Origin: Candidatus Omnitrophota bacterium
GTDB lineage: Bacteria > Hinthialibacterota > Hinthialibacteria > Hinthialibacterales > JAKPRU01
NCBI GenBank assembly: GCA_029570205.1
Contig: JAKQSI010000032.1
Location: 1-64,000 of the forward strand
Reading direction: 5' to 3'
DNA length: 64,000 nucleotides
A model generated the notes under the pieces. That model was not told the DNA's origin. It saw only the letters and a program-made list of their open reading frames with translations, and did no database searches. Positions 15,384 to 25,310 of this stretch are shown here, in pieces (within the stretch, counting starts at the first letter, position 1; the number at the start of each line of letters is the position of its first letter). A program made the position numbers and the translations under genes.

Positions 15384-17168
15384 ATGTTACAAACTTTTGC
15401 CTGGACAATTCTGATGCTTCTCATGGCCGTATCGGTGCAGTCTCAGGTGCTGTTGGACGAAAACTTCGATGCTGCCGCAGGAAATGATTTTGAGGATGTC
15501 ATCGACTTCAGCGGCAATCCGGTTCGGCCCGGTGAGATATTCACCATTGCGCCGACCGGCTGGACGGTTCGAACGGAATTACGCCCGGAGGAGGATACAT
15601 TCAGCGCCGCTTTCCCGTATCCCGGTTGGGTTTCACTTTATGACTATGAATGGGATACCCAGGGCGGCGAACGGGAGAATAGTCCGGAAGGCTTTTCGGG
15701 CGGGTTGATGATTGTTGATTCCGACCTGTTCGGCAGCTTGGGCGCGAAAAGTTGGCTTTACAGCCCGATTCTCAATCTGCCCAGCGGGAAAAATATGGTC
15801 GTCGTCCAATTTGACAACCATTACAGGCACAATGATAACCAAGTGGCCTCCCTTCAGGTATCCTGGGATGGCGGCCATGTGTTCCAGCCCGTGTTTCAAT
15901 GGGATGACAGCAACCGCAACGACAACCAGAGTTATATCGGTCGCGAGATTTTTGCCATACCCGTTCCGACAGGCGCAGAGACAGTGCAATGGGCTTTCGT
16001 TTTTGCGGGCGATAGCGATCAGGATGGGTATTACGATTTCGACTGGTATTGGGCCTTCGACAACGTTCTCATATCGGCCCAGGATATTTCCTCGCCGAAT
16101 ACCCCGACGCTGAAAGTCTCGTTGGTCAATCCGGGTCAATTCGATTCGGGCATTTTTCTGGAAGGCCCTGCTTTTGTGAGCGGCGCGGGCGCCACGCACG
16201 AAAAGACCCATTGGGAATTGGCGCTGGATTCTCTGTTTACGCAGATCATCTATTCTTCTGAAACCACGGAACACTTGACCGAGCTGGCGCTTAACGCAAA
16301 CGTGGCGCCGATCGGCAGAGTCATCTATGCCCGGGTGCGATATATCGACAACAACGGCGCAGCTTCCGAGTTTTCGAGCGCACAAACGTTCAATGTCTCC
16401 CCTCCCGCCGGAATGAGACCTCTCTTTGTGGAGGACTTCGAATCCACGAACGAGGGATCTCTGCCCAGCAACTGGCGACAGATCAGCTTCAACGGCGACA
16501 TGACCGGCGACCCCGTTATGGACATGGCGGCTTCCTGGGTTGTCGTAGAAGCGTCAACCCTGGCAACCTTTGGCAGTGAGCGCGTCAATCGCCCGGTGTT
16601 CGAGGGAAAGAGCGTCTATGCCAACTCCGATGGTTTCTCACCGTTCCAGGAAAGCCATCTCTTTACACCGCCCATCAACCTGAGCGGTGTAACAAATGTC
16701 TGGCTTACATTCTGGAGCAACTATGTTCAAAACCAGGACAACATCGGGGTATTGGAATACTCCATCAACGGCGGAAACCTCGATGAAAACCACATTGTCA
16801 CCGGAACTTGGCTGCCCATCGCGTACATGATGGATCACTTCGATATCGTGTTTGACACCGGCGGGAATCCTCTGGCCGAGCAGACTTTCACGGACACGAA
16901 TCTGGCGGATGGAACCGGCCACCCATACGCTTACTTTGTTTTCGCGCAGCCGTTCTCATCTCTGGATGCCTATCTCTCCCCGCGCATTGATGACGACAAG
17001 ACGGAGGGCAAGCGGTATGAACGCTGTCGCCTGAGCGCAGCGGACAACCAATCCAATGTGGTCATTCGCTGGATGAATATGGGAACCAACAGCTGGTTCT
17101 GGGGCGTGGATAATGTCATCATCTGGGGCGATGATGGAACCTCGGTCGCCGACTGGTCGCTTTACTGA
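15384..17168 (+). CDS. large secreted protein with two jelly-roll-like domains and W-S-L-Y end
   Basis: 594 residues with an N-terminal signal (TILMLLMAVSVQSQ). Two similar domains are visible. The first runs about 22-235, starting at VLLDENFD and ending at WAFDNVLI. The second runs about 345-590, starting at LFVEDFES and ending at WGVDNVII. This start-and-end pattern is common in MAM/LamG-like carbohydrate-binding or adhesive jelly rolls. A fibronectin-like linker lies between them. The last residues are DWSLY. Secreted; the ligand is unknown. It is followed by a terminator. Confidence 0.8.
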   Translation: MLQTFAWTILMLLMAVSVQSQVLLDENFDAAAGNDFEDVIDFSGNPVRPGEIFTIAPTGWTVRTELRPEEDTFSAAFPYPGWVSLYDYEWDTQGGERENSPEGFSGGLMIVDSDLFGSLGAKSWLYSPILNLPSGKNMVVVQFDNHYRHNDNQVASLQVSWDGGHVFQPVFQWDDSNRNDNQSYIGREIFAIPVPTGAETVQWAFVFAGDSDQDGYYDFDWYWAFDNVLISAQDISSPNTPTLKVSLVNPGQFDSGIFLEGPAFVSGAGATHEKTHWELALDSLFTQIIYSSETTEHLTELALNANVAPIGRVIYARVRYIDNNGAASEFSSAQTFNVSPPAGMRPLFVEDFESTNEGSLPSNWRQISFNGDMTGDPVMDMAASWVVVEASTLATFGSERVNRPVFEGKSVYANSDGFSPFQESHLFTPPINLSGVTNVWLTFWSNYVQNQDNIGVLEYSINGGNLDENHIVTGTWLPIAYMMDHFDIVFDTGGNPLAEQTFTDTNLADGTGHPYAYFVFAQPFSSLDAYLSPRIDDDKTEGKRYERCRLSAADNQSNVVIRWMNMGTNSWFWGVDNVIIWGDDGTSVADWSLY

Positions 17169-17201
17169 ATCGTTCAACAATCGGAATCCATTTCGGTAGA
17201 T

Positions 17202-17241
17202 AAAAAGGGGGGTGGCTGTGCCCACCCTCCTTTTTCTTTTT
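17202..17241 (+). terminator. intrinsic terminator
   Basis: GGGGGGTGG pairs with CCACCCTCC (one G-T pair) around a loop of about five bases, followed by TTTTTCTTTTT. It closes the 15384-17168 unit. The remaining 330 bases to the next gene show nothing I can identify. Confidence 0.8.
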
Positions 17242-17575
17242 GTCGGCAGGCGCCGCAAATCTTTTCCGGTTGACCCCGTTTCTGCAGCATCGTCTTTTGT
17301 CCTTCTACTATGGGGGCACATGCTGCTATGTTTTTCACGCCGAACATGAAAGAACCCGACTTCCGGCTTTGGAAAGGAACTCATCGACCGGGCCGGTGAG
17401 GATAGCGACGACGGTATCGCGACACCTCCGTGCCGTATCTCCCGAGCATTGTGAGTATTCCCTTTGCCGTGTTGAGTTCCCAAGTCTATCATTCGTGGGA
17501 TTAAAGGATTGTCATGATAAAGAAAGAGAAGTATCATTGGGGGCGAGCGGCAAGTCGGAAGAGAAAGGCAGATCA

Positions 17576-18949
17576 ATGGGACACAGGCAGCAAATACTTT
17601 CTGTTATGGTTTCAGTGATGATTATCTTCTGTACAACCCAGGTTGTCCACGCGCAATTTCGCGCGGGTGTTGCGTCGGCTGTAATCACACCGCAGACGAG
17701 TATCTGGATGTCCGGGTATGGCTCGAGAGACAAGCCATCCCAGAGTGTCGTTCAGGGTCTCTATACCAAGGCGCTGGCCATTGAGGACACGGGCGGAAAA
17801 CAGGTCGTGTTTCTGACCACGGACATCATAGGCTTGACGGCGGAACTGAGCGACAACGTTGCCGCACGAGTCTCGGAGAAAACCGGTTTGCCGCGTTCGG
17901 CGATCCTGTTGACCGCGTCCCACACACATACCGGGCCGGTTGTCGGTGAAAACCTCAGAAGCATGTACGATCTTCCGGCCGAAGAATGGGAGAAAATCCG
18001 TGGCTACACGCGGGACCTGGAAGACAAAATGGTAAACGTGATTCTGAGCGCGTTGGAACAGCTTGAACCGGCGAAGATGGAGCGCGGCAACGGCAGGGCC
18101 GGATTTGCCATGAATCGCCGACTCTTTGTGCCCGGCCAGGTGGTCATGCGCGACAATCCGATCGGGACGGTGGACCACGACGTCCCGGTTCTGAAGGTTA
18201 CAGACGCGCAGGGCGATGTGAAGGCGATTCTCTTCGGTTACGCCTGTCATAACACAACATTGAGCGATTACGGGATCTGCGGCGATTACGCCGGGTATGC
18301 ACAGGAATACCTGGAAAAACGACATCACGGCGCTGCGGCCCTTTTCTTCGCGGGCTGCGGCGCGGATGCCAATCCATCTCCCCGAACAGGACTGGAATAT
18401 GCCCGGCAACATGGAGAGGAACTCAGCCAGGCTGTCGAAACAGTACTGAATGAGCCGATGACGCCGGTAGACGGAACAATTTGCACGGCGTTTTCCAGTG
18501 TCTATCTTCCGCTTACCGCCGCTCCCACACGGGAAGAGCTACAGAAGCAGCTCGAAGATAAAAACCGTTTCATACGAAACCGCGCAAAGTATCTTCTGGA
18601 AACGCTGGAGCAGAACGGGAGCATTCCGGACCAGCATCCCTGCCCCGTGCAAGTGTGGGGAATTGGAAAGGATTTCCTGATCATCGCGCTCGGCGGTGAA
18701 GTGGTGTCGGATTATTCCCTGCTGTTCAAGTATCAGTTCGGCAAAGACCGCACATGGGTAGCCGCTTATGCCAATGACACGCCGGCCTACATTCCGACGA
18801 TTCGGCTAATTCGGGAAGGAGGCTATGAGGTTGAGGAATCCATGATCTACTATGGCTTGCACGGTCCCTGGAAACAGGAAATCGAGCCGATTCTCACAGA
18901 AGAAGTAAATCGGTTAGTGAAAGAGGTCCGGCAGGCGGGGCAGAAATAG
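17576..18949 (+). CDS. secreted neutral/alkaline ceramidase-like hydrolase
   Basis: 457 residues from the ATG at 17576, preceded by AGAAAGG; longer upstream starts would put non-coding sequence before the signal peptide (VMVSVMIIFCTTQVVHA). Typical segments are AGVASAVITPQ at the mature N-terminus, the metal-site motif SHTHTGP, FGYACHNTTL with CGDYAGYAQEYLE, and FFAGCGADANPSP. These match the N-terminal domain of neutral ceramidases, which hydrolyse the amide of ceramides. Such secreted homologues are frequent in Planctomycetes-like genomes, and the natural substrate may be another N-acylated compound. The usual C-terminal domain is short or absent. Confidence 0.8.
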   Translation: MGHRQQILSVMVSVMIIFCTTQVVHAQFRAGVASAVITPQTSIWMSGYGSRDKPSQSVVQGLYTKALAIEDTGGKQVVFLTTDIIGLTAELSDNVAARVSEKTGLPRSAILLTASHTHTGPVVGENLRSMYDLPAEEWEKIRGYTRDLEDKMVNVILSALEQLEPAKMERGNGRAGFAMNRRLFVPGQVVMRDNPIGTVDHDVPVLKVTDAQGDVKAILFGYACHNTTLSDYGICGDYAGYAQEYLEKRHHGAAALFFAGCGADANPSPRTGLEYARQHGEELSQAVETVLNEPMTPVDGTICTAFSSVYLPLTAAPTREELQKQLEDKNRFIRNRAKYLLETLEQNGSIPDQHPCPVQVWGIGKDFLIIALGGEVVSDYSLLFKYQFGKDRTWVAAYANDTPAYIPTIRLIREGGYEVEESMIYYGLHGPWKQEIEPILTEEVNRLVKEVRQAGQK

Positions 18950-18952
18950 ATA

Positions 18953-18985
18953 AATGGCAGGCAGGGACGCCCGGCCTGCCGGATG
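18953..18985. repeat. single copy of the 30-bp repeat family
   Basis: GGCAGGCAGGGACGCC followed by CGGCCTGCC is a diverged, self-complementary copy of the unit seen at 1-232. Confidence 0.6.
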
Positions 18986-19084
18986 TTGAGTTTTTCCCTC
19001 ATTGGATATGGAGGTCTGCTCTGCATTTTCCGTCGCCCTGAACTCTCTCCCGGAGGCGAAAGGGTAAAAGCGGACTGGGCAAGA

Positions 19085-19306
19085 TCAGCTATTGTTCGCA
19101 CTCTGTTCCGCTCCTGCCTCAGAAAGAGTCCTTACACGCAGATCGACTTCATCAAGATACGCCGAGCATTTCTTAATCAGTTCCATGCCTTCCACAAACG
19201 AAGCCTCCATCTCGCGCAAAGTCATTTCGCCGGAATCGAAAGCGGCGACGATGCGCTCCAGCCGTTCCATTGCTTTTTCGAACTCGAAGGTCGTTTCCTC
19301 AGTCAT
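19085..19306 (-). CDS. xseB: exodeoxyribonuclease VII small subunit
   Basis: 73 residues, the usual size. The motif FEKAMERLERIVAAFDSGEMTL, with LREMEASFVEGMELIKKC after it, is diagnostic. It forms the multi-copy small subunit of the nuclease that degrades single-stranded DNA from both ends. The ATG at 19306 overlaps the xseA stop (ATGACTGA), so translation is coupled. Confidence 0.93.
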   Translation of the reverse strand: MTEETTFEFEKAMERLERIVAAFDSGEMTLREMEASFVEGMELIKKCSAYLDEVDLRVRTLSEAGAEQSANNS

Positions 19307-20666
19307 TCTGATCCTCACAACATGATTTTTGCATCGGGTCCGACAGGATAGCCTGGGCGCCGAATTTCCCATCGCGCACGTGAATGCCAAGCCGGTCTCC
19401 GGGCCGTACCTGCCGTGGACTGAAAATGATTTCCCGAGTATCGGTTCGCTCACAGACCGCAAATCCGCGTCTCAGCGTGGCCTGCGGATGGAGGACCTCC
19501 AGACGTGCGGCGATGGTTTGCGTTCGGTGACGCATGTCCTGAAGCCGTCGCCGCGTTCCGTTCAACAGGCGATGCGTCCATCCCTGCACCGCCATTCGAT
19601 CCGTCTCCAGCCGGTTCCGCAACTCCCGGTTGATCCGGTCGGCGAAACCATCCAGACGCTGCCGGTATTGTTCCACCAATGCACGCGGATGATATCGCTG
19701 AAGCGAACGGTGGAGATTCTCCATTTGCACGGCAAGGCGATCCAGTTCCGTGCGGATATGCTTTCTCAGGTCGGACCGAAACTGCAAGAGGACCGCCCGG
19801 TGCCCTTTGAACAGATCGACCAGCAGCAGGGCCGCCGCGGAGGGAGTCGGCGCACGCATGTCCGCCACAAAGTCGGCAATGGTAAAATCCACTTCGTGCC
19901 CCACCGCACTGACCACCGGCGTCCTGCAGGACGCAATGGCCCTGGCCACAACTTCCTCGTTGAACGCCCAGAGATCTTCCAGTGATCCGCCGCCCCGCAT
20001 GGTAATCAACCAATCCAGCCCCATGCGATCGAGGTCCCGCAATGCCTGGGCAATCTCAGACGGGGCCTCCACCCCCTGAACCCGGCAAGATGCAATAACG
20101 ATTTCCAGCGGCAGATGATGTTCTCGTGCAATTTTTAAAAAATCCTGGATGGCTGCGCCAGTGGAAGACGTTGCGATTCCGATCCGCCTGGGGAAAGGGG
20201 GTAAGGGTTTCTTTCGGGCCTCGTCAAAAAGCCCTTCCTGTTGGAGACGTTGCTTCAGCTCCTCGAATCGTCGTTGCAGCAGCCCCAGACCGGCCAACTG
20301 AATCTCTTCCACAACCATTTGGTATTGACCGCGTGGAGGGTAAATCGTCAGACGCCCGGTACAGCGAACCGCCTGACCGTCCCCCAGGCTCAGGCGACCG
20401 AGACGACGCATGTCGCTCTTCCAGATCACACTTTCCAGAACGGCGTTTTCATCTTTCAGGCGGAAGTAAACATGACCGGCGCTGGAGACTTTCCAGCCGG
20501 AGATTTCCCCCTCCACGATCACGTGGGCATAGTCCTCTTCCAGCAGGAGTCGCAGTTCCTCTGTAAGTTGGGAAACCGTATATACGTGCGGGGTCCGATC
20601 GATCATCTCAAAGAGATCATGCGCTTCGCCGGAATCTTGTCGGGAGTTTTTTCTCATCAAATTCAC
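19299..20666 (-). CDS. xseA: exodeoxyribonuclease VII large subunit
   Basis: 455 residues. The N-terminal OB fold (YTVSQLTEELRLLLEEDY, VEGEISGWKVSSAGHVYF) binds single-stranded DNA. The catalytic part has IGIATSSTGAAIQDFLKI, ITMRGGGSLEDLWAFNEE and VSAVGHEVDFTIADFVADMRAPTPSA split across the core. The long helical C-terminus (about 290-410) would carry XseB subunits. It is followed by xseB with an 8-base overlap and preceded by ymdB and rny, giving a nucleic-acid turnover cluster. The first residues (MNLMRKNSRQDSG) are poorly conserved, so the start could be a few codons later. Confidence 0.95.
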   Translation of the reverse strand: MNLMRKNSRQDSGEAHDLFEMIDRTPHVYTVSQLTEELRLLLEEDYAHVIVEGEISGWKVSSAGHVYFRLKDENAVLESVIWKSDMRRLGRLSLGDGQAVRCTGRLTIYPPRGQYQMVVEEIQLAGLGLLQRRFEELKQRLQQEGLFDEARKKPLPPFPRRIGIATSSTGAAIQDFLKIAREHHLPLEIVIASCRVQGVEAPSEIAQALRDLDRMGLDWLITMRGGGSLEDLWAFNEEVVARAIASCRTPVVSAVGHEVDFTIADFVADMRAPTPSAAALLLVDLFKGHRAVLLQFRSDLRKHIRTELDRLAVQMENLHRSLQRYHPRALVEQYRQRLDGFADRINRELRNRLETDRMAVQGWTHRLLNGTRRRLQDMRHRTQTIAARLEVLHPQATLRRGFAVCERTDTREIIFSPRQVRPGDRLGIHVRDGKFGAQAILSDPMQKSCCEDQND

Positions 20667-20678
20667 CGCCCTGCCCGT

Positions 20679-21458
20679 CTACAACGGAATCTGCATTCGC
20701 CGGATGCTTCGCGACGCACCGGTTTCCGGGTCGATGTCTACAAGCACTGCCGAGAACCGCACATCACCGCGCGCCACATCTGCTTCGTACGGATGGATCT
20801 GCATCAGTCGCCGCAGACCGGATTCCAGTTCGATCCCGATCACCGAGTGGTGCGGCCCTGTCATCCCCACATCGGTAAGATATGCGGTACCCTTTGGAAG
20901 GATGCGCTCATCGGCGGTCTGAACATGCGTATGCGTGCCGATCACCGCAGACACCCTGCCGTCCACATAATAGCCGAAGCCGATCTTCTCCGAAGTGGCT
21001 TCCGCGTGAAAATCAATAATAAACCGAACATCCGTTCGGGCTTCATACTGCCGGATCAGTTCGTCGATCTTCCTGAACGGACAGTCGCAGGGCGGCAGAA
21101 AGATCCTCCCGCAGAGCTGCGTGACAACGCAGGTGGTTCCGAGGTGCGAAAACTCCGCTGAACCTATCCCCGGATTTCCGGGGGGGAGGTTGAGCGGTCG
21201 GATCAACCTCTTTTCGCTGTTGATGATTTGATGGATTTCCTTGTTAGAGAAGGTGTGATTGCCCAGTGTGATCACATCCGCACCGGCGCCGAAGAGTTCG
21301 TCGGCGCATTTCTTGTTGATGCCAAGACCCGCTGCCGCGTTCTCTCCATTGACAACGCAGAGATCGACATTCTCTGCCTGGCGAAGGTCGGGCAGAATCT
21401 GTTTGACTGCTCGGCGGCCCGGGCGTCCGAAGACATCGCCAACAAATAGAAGACGCAT
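20679..21458 (-). CDS. ymdB: YmdB-family metallophosphoesterase
   Basis: 259 residues, matching the family of 2',3'-cyclic nucleotide phosphodiesterases. Metal-binding motifs are visible: LFVGDVFGRPGR at the N-terminus, VVNGENAAAGLGI, TLGNHTF, IDFHAEATSEK and GTHTHVQTADE. In other bacteria this gene stands next to rny, as it does here, and influences RNA turnover or developmental choices. It is 12 bases upstream of xseA and on the same strand as rny, with 250 bases of repeats between. Confidence 0.93.
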   Translation of the reverse strand: MRLLFVGDVFGRPGRRAVKQILPDLRQAENVDLCVVNGENAAAGLGINKKCADELFGAGADVITLGNHTFSNKEIHQIINSEKRLIRPLNLPPGNPGIGSAEFSHLGTTCVVTQLCGRIFLPPCDCPFRKIDELIRQYEARTDVRFIIDFHAEATSEKIGFGYYVDGRVSAVIGTHTHVQTADERILPKGTAYLTDVGMTGPHHSVIGIELESGLRRLMQIHPYEADVARGDVRFSAVLVDIDPETGASRSIRRMQIPL

Positions 21459-21487
21459 AAGACGATTTGGCGTAACGAGTTTGAGAT

Positions 21488-21712
21488 TTTCTCACCCCAA
21501 CCCTCTCCCAGAGGGAGAGAGAGAAGAGGGCGCTCTCCCAGACGAAGTGCAGGGGCAATTCATGAATTGCCCCACGTCCGTCATTCCGGCGAAGGCCGGG
21601 ATCCAACGGCCATGGGCGAGACGCCCATGCTACAGGTGTACCGGCGTAGGGGCGGACGGCTGTCCGCCCACAAATCACCGGCAAGATGCCGGCGCCACCC
21701 AAAGCCTGATGG
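21488..21712. repeat. cluster of four different dispersed palindromic repeats
   Basis: The gap between rny and ymdB is filled by short repeats, each seen elsewhere. They are CCCTCTCCC/GGGAGAGAG at about 21496, a palindrome GGGGCAATTCATGAATTGCCCC at about 21552 (22 bases), CATTCCGGCGAAGGCCGGGA at about 21582, CATGGGCGAGACGCCCATG at about 21610, a GGGCGGAC/GTCCGCCC pair at about 21651, and CGGCAAGATGCCGGCG at about 21679. The order looks like serial insertion of unrelated small elements in one permissive site. Confidence 0.8.
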
Positions 21713-21713
21713 C

Positions 21714-23279
21714 TCAGTGAGCATAGGCCACTGCGCGCGTTTCCCGGACAACGGTCACCTTGATCTGCCCCGGATACTCCATTTCCTCTTCGATTTTTTT
21801 GGAAATATCGTAGGCAAGTTTGACGGATTTCTGGTCGTCGATCTCATCCGGCTCGACCATAATGCGCACTTCCCGTCCGGCCTGGATGGCAAACGCGCGT
21901 TCCACACCGGGGAACGAGTCGGCGATGGTTTCCAGCTGTTCCAGGCGCTTGACGTAGGTATCGAGAACCTCCCGTCGGGCGCCCGGCCGCGCCGCCGAGA
22001 CGGCATCCGCTACCTGAACCAGAACGGCTTCCACGGTTTCCGCCGGGACATCCTCGTGGTGGCTGGCGATGCAGTTCACCACCTGCGGTTTTTCGCCGTA
22101 TCGCTTGGCGATTTCCGCCCCGACCACCGCGTGGCTGCCGTCTCGCTCGGAGGACACGGCTTTACCCAGATCGTGCAACAAAGCCCCCCGTTTTGCCAAC
22201 TCCACATTTGCGCCCAATTCCGCTGCCATACTGCTCGCCAGAAGCGTGACCTCACGAAGATGCGGGATCATGTTCTGACCGTACGAGTATCGGAACTTCA
22301 TTCGTCCGAGCAACTTAATCAACTCCGGATGCAAATCCATCACTCCGGCCTCGAAGGCCAGGTTCTCGCCGGTTTTCTGGATCAGCTCTTCAATCTCTTT
22401 GGTTACTTTGATGTGCAACTCTTCAATCCGCCCCGGATGGATACGCCCATCGGCAACCAGGCGTTCCAGTGTAATTCGCGCTATCTCCCGTCGAACCGGA
22501 TCGAAGGCGGAGAGTACTACGGCTTCCGGGGTGTCATCGATAATAAGATTTACTCCGGTCAGCGATTCGAAAGCACGGATGTTTCGCCCCTCCCGCCCGA
22601 TGATCCGACCTTTCAGGTCATCGGATGGAAGCGAGACGGTGGAAATACTCATTTCGGAGACATGCTCCGTCGTGCTTCGCTGGATGGCCGTGGCCAGAAT
22701 CCAGCGTGCCTCACTGTTGGCCTTTTCGCGCGCTTCTTCCGTGATCGTCTTAATCACCTTCGCGGCCTCACGAGTCACATCCGCCTCCAGAGATCGGAGG
22801 AGCAACTCCTTGGCCTCGTCGGTTGTCAGACCGGAAATCTTCACCAACCTCGAGCGTTCCTCTTCAATGAGTTGCGCCAATTCGGTTGCGCGGGATTCGA
22901 TCTCTTTGTTTTTCTTTTCGTTGTTTCGCAGCAGCTGTTCCGCCTCCCGTTCACGGGCGTCAACCTGTTCCGTCCGCTTATCGAGATGCTCTTCGCGCCG
23001 ATCCAGTTTGCGCTCCTGTTCCTGCAGTTCACGCCGCCATTCCTTGGATTCGGCCTCCAACTTGGACTTTTCCCGAAACAACTCGTCTTTGACAGCTATT
23101 TCGGCTTCCTTCTTGATTGTGGCGGCCTCCTTGGTTGCTTCGTCCCGGATCCGTTCGGCGAGAATGTTTGCATCGGCGATCTTGCCCCGCCACACGGATT
23201 TCACGATTAATAAAGCCAGGACAATGCCCAGCACGAGGCCTCCGGCCACGCAGGCCGCCAGTATTATGAATTCCTGCAT
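21714..23279 (-). CDS. rny: ribonuclease Y
   Basis: 521 residues from the ATG at 23279; a TTG six codons upstream overlaps the ribosome-binding site and is unlikely. Order of parts: N-terminal membrane anchor (about 5-25), a long charged coiled coil (about 30-200), a KH domain with GRIIGREGRNIRAFE, then an HD domain with LLHDLGKA and ASHHEDVPAE. It is an inner-membrane endoribonuclease that starts mRNA decay. The ymdA/ymdB pairing with the downstream phosphoesterase is conserved in many phyla. The C-terminal TVVRETRAVAYAH matches the usual end. Confidence 0.96.
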   Translation of the reverse strand: MQEFIILAACVAGGLVLGIVLALLIVKSVWRGKIADANILAERIRDEATKEAATIKKEAEIAVKDELFREKSKLEAESKEWRRELQEQERKLDRREEHLDKRTEQVDAREREAEQLLRNNEKKNKEIESRATELAQLIEEERSRLVKISGLTTDEAKELLLRSLEADVTREAAKVIKTITEEAREKANSEARWILATAIQRSTTEHVSEMSISTVSLPSDDLKGRIIGREGRNIRAFESLTGVNLIIDDTPEAVVLSAFDPVRREIARITLERLVADGRIHPGRIEELHIKVTKEIEELIQKTGENLAFEAGVMDLHPELIKLLGRMKFRYSYGQNMIPHLREVTLLASSMAAELGANVELAKRGALLHDLGKAVSSERDGSHAVVGAEIAKRYGEKPQVVNCIASHHEDVPAETVEAVLVQVADAVSAARPGARREVLDTYVKRLEQLETIADSFPGVERAFAIQAGREVRIMVEPDEIDDQKSVKLAYDISKKIEEEMEYPGQIKVTVVRETRAVAYAH

Positions 23280-23299
23280 CGGTATATCTCCCTTCAAAT

Positions 23300-24907
23300 C
23301 TATCTTGAACGCGGACGGTCGTACTCGACACGCCGCGATGGTGTTCCTTCGGCTGGCCCCGATACCTGGGCAACCGCCGCCTGAATCATCCCGCTGACAT
23401 CCCCCGCTGTCAGGGTTCTATATCCTTCTCTTCCAGCCAACAAGTCGGCAGCCAATCCATGCAGATAAACTCCTGCATAAAGCGCGTCTTCCGGACCGCA
23501 GCCTTGTGCCAACAACGCCCCCACAATCCCTGAAAGAACATCCCCCATGCCCCCGGATGCCATCTCCGGCCCCCCCGTCGGGTTCACCACCAGCAGTTTG
23601 CCGGAAGCGGCCACCACGGTAGCGGCTCCTTTCAAGGCGACCGGTCCACGCAACGCCATATAAGCGCGACGTGCCCATCCCCAGCGATCCATCTGGATTT
23701 CACTGGCGGATGCGGCATCGAGAAGACGCGCCAGTTCACCCGGATGCGGAGTCGCGGCCCATGGGTAAGGTCGTGAACTCAGTAATTCCGGTGTCAGGGC
23801 GTTCAATCCGTCTGCATCAATCAGAATTGGAATCGGCAATTCCGCGACCAGACGCCTTACAACGGATTTCGTTTCTTCCTGTTGAGACAAACCCGGGCCG
23901 ATCACAGCCGCGGTGAATCGGTGAGACGATTCCAGGACACGCGCAGCGGCATCCTCGGCCAGGGTTCCGTCAATTGTCTCCGGCAGGGGAAACAGCAAAG
24001 CCTCCCAGAGAGAGGCTGCCGCGATCGGGATCAGCGAGACCGGCATGGCCAGAGTGACCAGACCTGCCCCGGCCCGGCAGGCGGCACGCGCACACAACAG
24101 CGCCGCGCCCGACATGTTTCGCGATCCCGCAATGACACAAAGATGGCCTGCTGTTCCCTTATGGCAAGAAGTTGTTCGCTTTGGAAGGATTGCGGCGATA
24201 TCCGCTTCTTCCGGGATCGCCGCATCATGCGGCGCTTCATCCAAAAGTGAAACAGGGAATCCGATATCACGGATCGCCAAATCTCCACGGAAGTTGATTC
24301 CAGGCGGCAAGAAATGACCCACTTTCGGTAATCCGAATGTCACGGTAAGCGTTGCGGAAACCGCCCCGCCGTCCACTGCACCGGTATCCGCATTCACCCC
24401 GGATGCGATATCCACCGAAACAACGGGCGCATGGGCCGCGTTCATTTCCGTAATCGCGATGGCCGCAAGTCCTTTTGGCGCCCCGCTGATTCCGGTCCCC
24501 AGGACGGCATCCACAACAACAGTTGCCTGCCGGATACTTCGACGCAAAACGTCGGCCCCGGTTCTTTCGTCCAAGGCAATGGGTCCGAGGCCCTGTTCGA
24601 GGAGTCGTTGATAGCTCGTTTTCGCATCTCCCCGCAGGCGATCCGGTTCTGTCGTCATCAGAATCACGGGCTTGAATTCCGCAGATGCCAGACGGCGCGC
24701 AATGACAAAGCCATCCCCACCGTTATTGCCCGCGCCGCATACTACGGCAGGACAGGTACAGTCAAAACCTCGCGATGGGTCCCAAAGGACTTGTGTAAAC
24801 GCTTCTCCGGCCCGTTCCATTAAATACAGCCCCGCGACACCCCAGCACTCCTGCGCTGCTCGGTCGATGGAAGCCATCACGGAGCCGGTCACAATCGGTA
24901 TGGACAT
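23300..24907 (-). CDS. nnr: bifunctional NAD(P)H-hydrate epimerase/dehydratase
   Basis: 535 residues joining two repair activities. The epimerase part is about 1-215 (MERAGEAF, VVCGAGNNGGDGFVIAR, DAVLGTG, SVDIASGVNADTG). The ADP-dependent dehydratase part is about 235-515 (HKGTAGHLCVIAGS, SGAALLCARAACRAGAG, IGPGLS, LIDADGLNAL, TPHPGELARLL, SGGMGDVLSG). It converts damaged hydrated NADH/NADPH back to the normal form. It ends 20 bases before rny and may be co-transcribed with it. Confidence 0.95.
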   Translation of the reverse strand: MSIPIVTGSVMASIDRAAQECWGVAGLYLMERAGEAFTQVLWDPSRGFDCTCPAVVCGAGNNGGDGFVIARRLASAEFKPVILMTTEPDRLRGDAKTSYQRLLEQGLGPIALDERTGADVLRRSIRQATVVVDAVLGTGISGAPKGLAAIAITEMNAAHAPVVSVDIASGVNADTGAVDGGAVSATLTVTFGLPKVGHFLPPGINFRGDLAIRDIGFPVSLLDEAPHDAAIPEEADIAAILPKRTTSCHKGTAGHLCVIAGSRNMSGAALLCARAACRAGAGLVTLAMPVSLIPIAAASLWEALLFPLPETIDGTLAEDAAARVLESSHRFTAAVIGPGLSQQEETKSVVRRLVAELPIPILIDADGLNALTPELLSSRPYPWAATPHPGELARLLDAASASEIQMDRWGWARRAYMALRGPVALKGAATVVAASGKLLVVNPTGGPEMASGGMGDVLSGIVGALLAQGCGPEDALYAGVYLHGLAADLLAGREGYRTLTAGDVSGMIQAAVAQVSGPAEGTPSRRVEYDRPRSR

Positions 24908-25001
24908 TCAGAGACGTCCGGACCGTTCCCAAATGAGGAGAAAAGGTCTAGAGACTGATGGCGATGTCACGAAAAAAAGGCGCAGAGACCCGCAAAACGC
25001 C

Positions 25002-25310
25002 TTAGAGCTCGGTTTCCTGAACGATATCTCCCGATAGAAGATCGTGAATAAACGCCACAATGCTGACTATCGTGAACCCTAAGGCCATTGTGTAAAAGAA
25101 GAAACTCAGTCCCATATCATCGCCGTTCAAATACGCGGCGACGGTACGCTGAAGCCAACAGAAAACCCAGAAAAACAGATTGGCAAAGAGATAATCCCAA
25201 GCCGTAAATCGCTGATGACTTACGGGGCCGGCCTTCTCCCGGGCTTTGGGGACCGCTTCTCGACTTTCAATAGGCTGTTCTGCGCGTTTCTTGCGTTTTT
25301 GTTTTGACAT
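25002..25310 (-). CDS. small membrane protein of unknown function
   Basis: 102 residues. The first 30 are highly basic (SKQKRKKRAEQ). Two hydrophobic helices follow, near 42-60 and 70-92, and the end is acidic. This suggests a two-pass inner-membrane protein with its N-terminus in the cytoplasm. I do not recognise a family. It lies about 90 bases upstream of nnr on the same strand and about 250 bases downstream of ppdK. Confidence 0.6.
   Translation of the reverse strand: MSKQKRKKRAEQPIESREAVPKAREKAGPVSHQRFTAWDYLFANLFFWVFCWLQRTVAAYLNGDDMGLSFFFYTMALGFTIVSIVAFIHDLLSGDIVQETEL

Noticed and set aside
21567-23210. 547-codon ORF on the plus strand
   Set aside because: It is the antisense frame of rny, whose protein motifs are unmistakable.
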